Positions 59,655 to 64,000 of a stretch of 64,000 bases of DNA are shown here, piece by piece (position 1 is the stretch's first letter; the number at the start of each line of letters is the position of its first letter). The notes below the pieces were generated by a model that saw only the letters and a program-made list of their open reading frames with translations, had not been told where the DNA came from and ran no database searches. Location of the stretch: positions 62,001 through 126,000 of the forward strand of contig AMFN01000005.1 of NCBI GenBank assembly GCA_000302695.1, in the 5' to 3' direction. The translations under genes and the position numbers were made by a program. The stretch comes from Enterobacteriaceae bacterium LSJC7. GTDB lineage: Bacteria > Pseudomonadota > Gammaproteobacteria > Enterobacterales > Enterobacteriaceae.

Positions 59655-60230
59655 ATGATCCGTATTTCCGATGCTGCACAAGCACACTTCGCCAAACTGC
59701 TGGCAAATCAGGAAGAAGGGACACAGATCCGCGTGTTCGTTATTAACCCCGGCACCCCAAACGCGGAATGCGGTGTCTCTTACTGCCCGCCGGATGCGGT
59801 AGAAGCAACGGATACGGCTGTCGAATTTGAACAGCTCACCGCCTACGTAGACGAACTGAGTAAGCCGTTCCTTGAAGATGCGGAAATCGACTTTGTCACC
59901 GACCAGCTCGGCTCCCAGCTGACCCTGAAAGCACCTAACGCCAAAATGCGTAAAGTGTCTGACGACGCACCGCTGATTGAGCGCGTGGAGTACTTCATCC
60001 AGGCACAAATCAACCCACAGCTGGCAGGCCACGGTGGTCGCGTGTCGCTGATGGAAATCACCGACGAAGGCTACGCCATTCTGCAATTCGGCGGCGGCTG
60101 TAACGGTTGCTCTATGGTGGACTTCACGCTCAAAGAAGGGATTGAAAAGCAGCTCATCAGTGAATTTAGCGAACTGAAAGGCGTGCGCGACCTGACCGAG
60201 CACCAGCGCGGCGAACACTCGTACTACTAA
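59655..60230 (+). CDS. nfuA: Fe-S biogenesis protein NfuA
   Basis: Carrier that inserts [4Fe-4S] clusters under stress or iron limitation. 191 residues: degenerate A-type N-domain ([16 protein letters not shown]) and Nfu C-domain with the cluster CXXC in [11 protein letters not shown]. The start at 59655 equals E. coli length. In E. coli gntT follows; here malQ is next. Confidence 0.98.
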   Translation: MIRISDAAQAHFAKLLANQEEGTQIRVFVINPGTPNAECGVSYCPPDAVEATDTAVEFEQLTAYVDELSKPFLEDAEIDFVTDQLGSQLTLKAPNAKMRKVSDDAPLIERVEYFIQAQINPQLAGHGGRVSLMEITDEGYAILQFGGGCNGCSMVDFTLKEGIEKQLISEFSELKGVRDLTEHQRGEHSYY

Positions 60231-60246
60231 TTTGCTCAACGCCAGA

Positions 60247-60282
60247 TAAAAAATGCCCGCTTACGCGGGCATTTTCATTTTA
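60247..60282. terminator. Bidirectional terminator between nfuA and malQ
   Basis: ATGCCCGC-TTAC-GCGGGCAT with AAAAAA before and TTTCATTTT after; shared by convergent nfuA and malQ. Confidence 0.9.
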
Positions 60283-60285
60283 GCC

Positions 60286-62376
60286 TCAGGCCTTGCGGCT
60301 TAACGCCCGACGGCGGCGGTCGAGGTCTTTAATCAGACGGTTGACGTGTTCATCGGCGAACATCGCCTCCAGCGTGGTATCAAGCTTACGCCGCCAGTTG
60401 CGGTACTGGTCGCTGGTGCCCGGCACATTGACCGGTGCCTCCATATCCAGCCAGTCTTCAGGCTGTAATCCCAGCAGCGCGCAGTGGCTGTCGGCAATAT
60501 AGCGCTGCATACCGCGGTTGAGCAGCGGCGTCATGCTCATGCGCGAGGCATGGTGGCCGCTGGACTTCGGCAGGCAGCCGTGTTCATGCAGCGCATTCAA
60601 CACCCCCTGCTTTGCCCGCTCGCGGTCGGCGTACAGCCCTTTGAGCACCGCTTCGTCAGGATACAGACCCAGCGTTTTACCAAGCCGCAGGTCGCCGCTG
60701 TCCCACCAGCCGCGCAGTGTCGGCAGATCGTGAGTGGTGGCAACCGCCATCGCCTGCTCCGGCCATGCCTGCGGTGGGCGCAGGTGGTTGCCGCTATCCT
60801 GCTCAAAATAGAGCACTTTGTAGGAGTACACGCCGCTGTCGCGAAGCTTACTGACGATTTCCACCGGCACGGTGCCGAGGTCTTCGCCAATCACCATGCA
60901 GCGGTGACGCTGGCTCTCCAGCGCCAGAATCGCCAGCAGGTCATCCACCGGATAGGCCACATAGGCGCCTTTATCCGCCGTTTCGCCGTAGGGGATCCAC
61001 CACAGACGCAGCATCGACATCACATGATCGATGCGCAGCGCGCCGCAGTTTTCCATGTTGGCACGCAGTAGCTCCACAAACGGATCATAGGCGCGCGCCA
61101 CCATCACATGCGGATTAACCGGCGGCAGCCCCCAGTTTTGCCCCAGTGGTCCGAGGATATCCGGCGGCGCACCAACCGACGCCTTCAGGCAATACAGCTC
61201 GCGATCGCCCCAGGTTTCAGAGCCACCTTCGGCCACGCCAACCGCCAGGTCACGATACAGGCCGATGGGCATGCTGGCATTGCCGCACACCGCCCAGCAA
61301 GCCGCGAACTGGCTGTGCGCCAGCCACTGTAGCCACAGCCAGAAGTCAACCTCGTCGGCGTGCGTCTGGCAAAACTCTGCCACGGCCGCAGAAGAGGCTT
61401 CGCGATACTGCTGCGGCCACGCGGGCCAGCCCCAGTTGGCGGTATCTTGTTGCATCAGGTGCGCATGCAGTGCGTCATACGCTGCCTGCCAGTACAGCCC
61501 TTCGCCACGTTCGCGCACAAAACTCAGGAAGTTCACACGCTGCACGTCGTCGCCATCGCGCAGGGCAAACTGCCGCCAGGCAAGCCTGAGTGCGGCAATT
61601 TTCAGCGCGGTCACCGCGCTGTAGTCCACCCACTCAACCTCACGCGCGGCGGCCAGCGCCGTCTGCGTGGCGGCTTTCTTCCACCACGCCTGCGCCGCTT
61701 TGCTTAAGTGAAAATCTTCCACTGCGTCAACGTCGATATAAATCACGTTTAACCAGCGGCGCGATGATGGGCTGTACGGGCTGGCGCTTTCCGGGCTTGC
61801 CGGGTACAGCGCATGAATCGGGTTCAGACCGATAAACGCGCCGCCGCGCTTTGCCACATCGCCCAGCATGTTTTTCAAATCACCAAAATCACCAATGCCC
61901 CAGTTACGCTCTGAGCGCAGGGTATAAAGCTGCACGCAGGCGCCCCACAGCTTTTTACCCGCCTTCACCGCCTTTGGCTCATAGCAGCGCAGTGGTGCCA
62001 CGATAATACGGCAGTGCCAGCGCATATCGTCCTGGGTCAACGTCAGGCTGTGGTAGCCGAGCGGCAGACCGGAAGGCAGCTTCAGCGCCTGCCCGCTCTT
62101 TGCCTGGCCGTGGTGCTGAACCTCGCCGTCCTCGGTGGTCAGCCGCCACTGGTATTCGCCCTTGCCCTGCGGCGTGAGCGCCATGCGGCGACCGGCGATA
62201 AACACTTTTACTGCTGGCAGCGGCGCGCTGGGGTCTGCGCCGGTCGAGCCGCCCATCGCCTCCAGCAAACGCTGGCGACTGTCAGCGGCAATCTCCTGCG
62301 GCTTGCCGTGGGCGTTAATAAAGCTGGTGGCAATCCCCGCATCCGTCGCGGCTTGCGCTAAGCGTTTGCTTTCCAT
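60286..62376 (-). CDS. malQ: 4-alpha-glucanotransferase (amylomaltase)
   Basis: GH77 enzyme that moves glucan chains during maltodextrin breakdown. 696 residues. Visible motifs: GIGDFGDLKNML, RIDHVMSMLRLWWIPYG (catalytic Asp) and VIGEDLGTVP (acid/base Glu). It lies 12 bp after malP in the MalT-controlled malPQ operon. Confidence 0.98.
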   Translation of the reverse strand: MESKRLAQAATDAGIATSFINAHGKPQEIAADSRQRLLEAMGGSTGADPSAPLPAVKVFIAGRRMALTPQGKGEYQWRLTTEDGEVQHHGQAKSGQALKLPSGLPLGYHSLTLTQDDMRWHCRIIVAPLRCYEPKAVKAGKKLWGACVQLYTLRSERNWGIGDFGDLKNMLGDVAKRGGAFIGLNPIHALYPASPESASPYSPSSRRWLNVIYIDVDAVEDFHLSKAAQAWWKKAATQTALAAAREVEWVDYSAVTALKIAALRLAWRQFALRDGDDVQRVNFLSFVRERGEGLYWQAAYDALHAHLMQQDTANWGWPAWPQQYREASSAAVAEFCQTHADEVDFWLWLQWLAHSQFAACWAVCGNASMPIGLYRDLAVGVAEGGSETWGDRELYCLKASVGAPPDILGPLGQNWGLPPVNPHVMVARAYDPFVELLRANMENCGALRIDHVMSMLRLWWIPYGETADKGAYVAYPVDDLLAILALESQRHRCMVIGEDLGTVPVEIVSKLRDSGVYSYKVLYFEQDSGNHLRPPQAWPEQAMAVATTHDLPTLRGWWDSGDLRLGKTLGLYPDEAVLKGLYADRERAKQGVLNALHEHGCLPKSSGHHASRMSMTPLLNRGMQRYIADSHCALLGLQPEDWLDMEAPVNVPGTSDQYRNWRRKLDTTLEAMFADEHVNRLIKDLDRRRRALSRKA

Positions 62377-62388
62377 GACGTTTCCTTC

Positions 62389-64000
62389 TTAGCGTTTAGC
62401 CTGCCAGATACGGCTCTGGTAGTCGCGAATCGAGCGGTCTGAGCTGAACATGCCGCAGCGTGCGGTGTTGAGAATGGCCGCACGGGTCCAGGCTTCCTGG
62501 TCACGGTACAGCACATCCACCTGCTTTTGCGCCTCACAGTAAGCCGTAAAGTCTGCCATCACCAGGTACGGGTCGCCGCCTTCTTTGCCCATGCTGTGCA
62601 GCATCTGGTCAAAAGCGTGCTTGTCGCCGTCGCTGTATTTGCCGCTTTCCAGTTCTTTCATGACGGCGTCGAGCAGCTTGTCTTTTTTGCGCCACTTTAC
62701 AGGGTCATAGCCTTTGGCCTTGAGCGCCTTCACCTCTTCCACGGTGTGACCGAAGATGAAGATGTTTTCATCACCCACTTTCTCGGCGATTTCCACGTTC
62801 GCACCGTCCAGCGTGCCGACGGTGAGCGCGCCATTGAGCGCAAGCTTCATGTTGCCGGTGCCGGAGGCCTCTTTACCCGCAGTCGAAATCTGCTCAGAGA
62901 TGTCTGCCGCCGGGATCAGTTTCTCCGCCGCCGATACGCAGTAGTCCGGCAGGAATACCACTTTGAGTTTGTCACCCACTTTCGGGTCGTTATTCACCAC
63001 CTGCGCCACTTTGTTAATGGCGTAGATGATGTTTTTTGCCAGGTAGTAGCCCGGTGCCGCCTTCGCGCCAAACAGGAACACGCGTGGCACGCGGTCGGCC
63101 TGCGGGTTTTCACGAATCTCTTTGTACAGCGCGAGGATGTGCAACAGGTTGAGATGCTGGCGCTTGTACTCATGCAGGCGCTTTATCTGGATGTCGAACA
63201 GCGCATCCGGGCTTATCTCAATACCGGTGCGTGCCTTGACAAACTCAGCCAGCAACGCTTTGTTGCGGCGTTTGATATCGCGGTAGGTTTTGCGGAATTT
63301 TTTGTCGTCGGCAAATTTCTCAAGGCCGCTCAGCACGTCCAGATCGTTGGCCCACTCGGTTTTCAGCGTGTCGTCAAGCAGCGTGGCCAGCTCCGGGTTG
63401 CACTGCTTAATCCAGCGACGCGGCGTGATGCCGTTGGTCACGTTGTGGAACTTGTTCGGCCACAGCTGGTGGTATTCCGGGAACAGATCTTTCACCACCA
63501 GGTCAGAGTGCAGCGCCGCTACGCCGTTGACGGCAAAGCCGCTCACCACGCACAGGTTCGCCATGCGTACCTGGCCTTCGTGCACCACAGCCAGTTTTGC
63601 CCACACCGCGTCGTCGCCCGGCCAGGTTTTGCTGACCTGCTTTTTAAAGCGCGCGTTAATGTCTTTGATTATCTGCACGTGGCGCGGCAGCAGGCCGCGC
63701 ATCAGGCGCTCGTCCCAGCACTCCAGCGCTTCAGGCATCAGGGTATGGTTGGTGTACGCAAAGGTGCGGCTGGTGATGGCCCAGGCGTCGTCCCAGCTCA
63801 TCTGGTGCTCGTCGAGCAGCACGCGCAGCAGTTCAGGAATGGCAATGGTCGGGTGCGTGTCGTTAAGCTGGATAACTTCATAATCCGGCAACTCAGAAAG
63901 CTTGCGCCCGGCAAGATGGTGACGGCGCAGAATGTCGGCCACCGAGCAGGCGCACTGGAAGTATTGCTGCATCAGACGCAGCTTTTTGCCCGCCTGATGG
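62389..64000 (-). CDS. malP: Maltodextrin phosphorylase (5' end outside window)
   Basis: GT35 phosphorylase releasing glucose 1-phosphate. Only the C-terminal 536 residues or so of about 797 lie here; the frame is open to the window edge (HQAGKKLRL precedes MQQYFQC), so the gene continues beyond 64000. [28 protein letters not shown] and the PLP-lysine region [20 protein letters not shown] are present. Confidence 0.98.
   Translation of the reverse strand, partial: HQAGKKLRLMQQYFQCACSVADILRRHHLAGRKLSELPDYEVIQLNDTHPTIAIPELLRVLLDEHQMSWDDAWAITSRTFAYTNHTLMPEALECWDERLMRGLLPRHVQIIKDINARFKKQVSKTWPGDDAVWAKLAVVHEGQVRMANLCVVSGFAVNGVAALHSDLVVKDLFPEYHQLWPNKFHNVTNGITPRRWIKQCNPELATLLDDTLKTEWANDLDVLSGLEKFADDKKFRKTYRDIKRRNKALLAEFVKARTGIEISPDALFDIQIKRLHEYKRQHLNLLHILALYKEIRENPQADRVPRVFLFGAKAAPGYYLAKNIIYAINKVAQVVNNDPKVGDKLKVVFLPDYCVSAAEKLIPAADISEQISTAGKEASGTGNMKLALNGALTVGTLDGANVEIAEKVGDENIFIFGHTVEEVKALKAKGYDPVKWRKKDKLLDAVMKELESGKYSDGDKHAFDQMLHSMGKEGGDPYLVMADFTAYCEAQKQVDVLYRDQEAWTRAAILNTARCGMFSSDRSIRDYQSRIWQAKR

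Overview
This is a 64 kb chromosomal segment of an Enterobacteriaceae bacterium. The gene order nirBDC-cysG, trpS-gph-rpe-dam-damX-aroB-aroK, hofQPONM, mrcA, nudE, igaA, yrfG-hslR-hslO, pckA, envZ-ompR, greB, tex, feoABC, bioH, gntX, nfuA, malQ-malP is the backbone of the E. coli/Salmonella nir-mal region, and most products look collinear and close in length to E. coli proteins. Coding GC is high (by eye mid to upper 50s percent), which suggests a genus such as Enterobacter, Kosakonia, Cedecea or Cronobacter rather than Escherichia. The genus cannot be fixed from this window.

Layout. 1-5447: assimilatory nitrite reductase nirBD, nitrite channel nirC and siroheme synthase cysG, behind an E. 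coli-like NarL/NarP plus FNR promoter. 5448-8086: an accessory pocket absent from the E. coli arrangement I know. It holds a flavoprotein oxidase gene with a near-consensus LexA box over its promoter, and convergent to it a small gene for a double-glycine leader, class II microcin-like peptide. 8087-14411: the aroK-aroB-damX-dam-rpe-gph-trpS operon (minus strand). 14796-18122: hofMNOPQ. 18241-26033: mrcA, nudE, igaA, yrfG, hslR, hslO. 26337-27956: pckA.

27957-49102 is a large block inserted between pckA and envZ. It begins with 14 perfect copies of the heptamer GTTCTGC just after the pckA terminator. A pilotin lipoprotein gene (gspS) follows, then a complete minus-strand type II secretion operon, gspC-D-E-F-G-H-I-J-K-L-M-N-B-O, compact and mostly overlapping stop-to-start. 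Divergent from gspC is a family 3 glycoside hydrolase lipoprotein whose N-terminus (Cys-Asp-Asn) resembles the PulA pullulanase lipoprotein, the classic T2SS cargo. A perfect CRP site lies between them. Next come a MurR/RpiR-type regulator, two matching 15-bp operator-like palindromes, a four-gene mannose-family PTS (EIIA, EIIB, EIIC, EIID) and a Cys-X5-Arg protein phosphatase. I read this as a sugar-scavenging module: an exported surface hydrolase, import by the PTS and local control by the SIS-domain regulator. The substrate is unknown. The block ends with an orphan 125-residue gene carrying its own LexA-box-like site, then about 640 bp with no recognisable gene.

49103-64000 returns to backbone: envZ-ompR, greB (here on the same strand as ompR), tex, a small periplasmic protein, the Fur-box-preceded feoABC iron uptake operon, bioH, gntX, nfuA, malQ and a partial malP.

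The most novel signals are the SOS-controlled oxidase next to a microcin-like peptide, the second SOS-box orphan gene, and the T2SS-lipoprotein-PTS-phosphatase module. Functions proposed for these are inferences from motifs and context.
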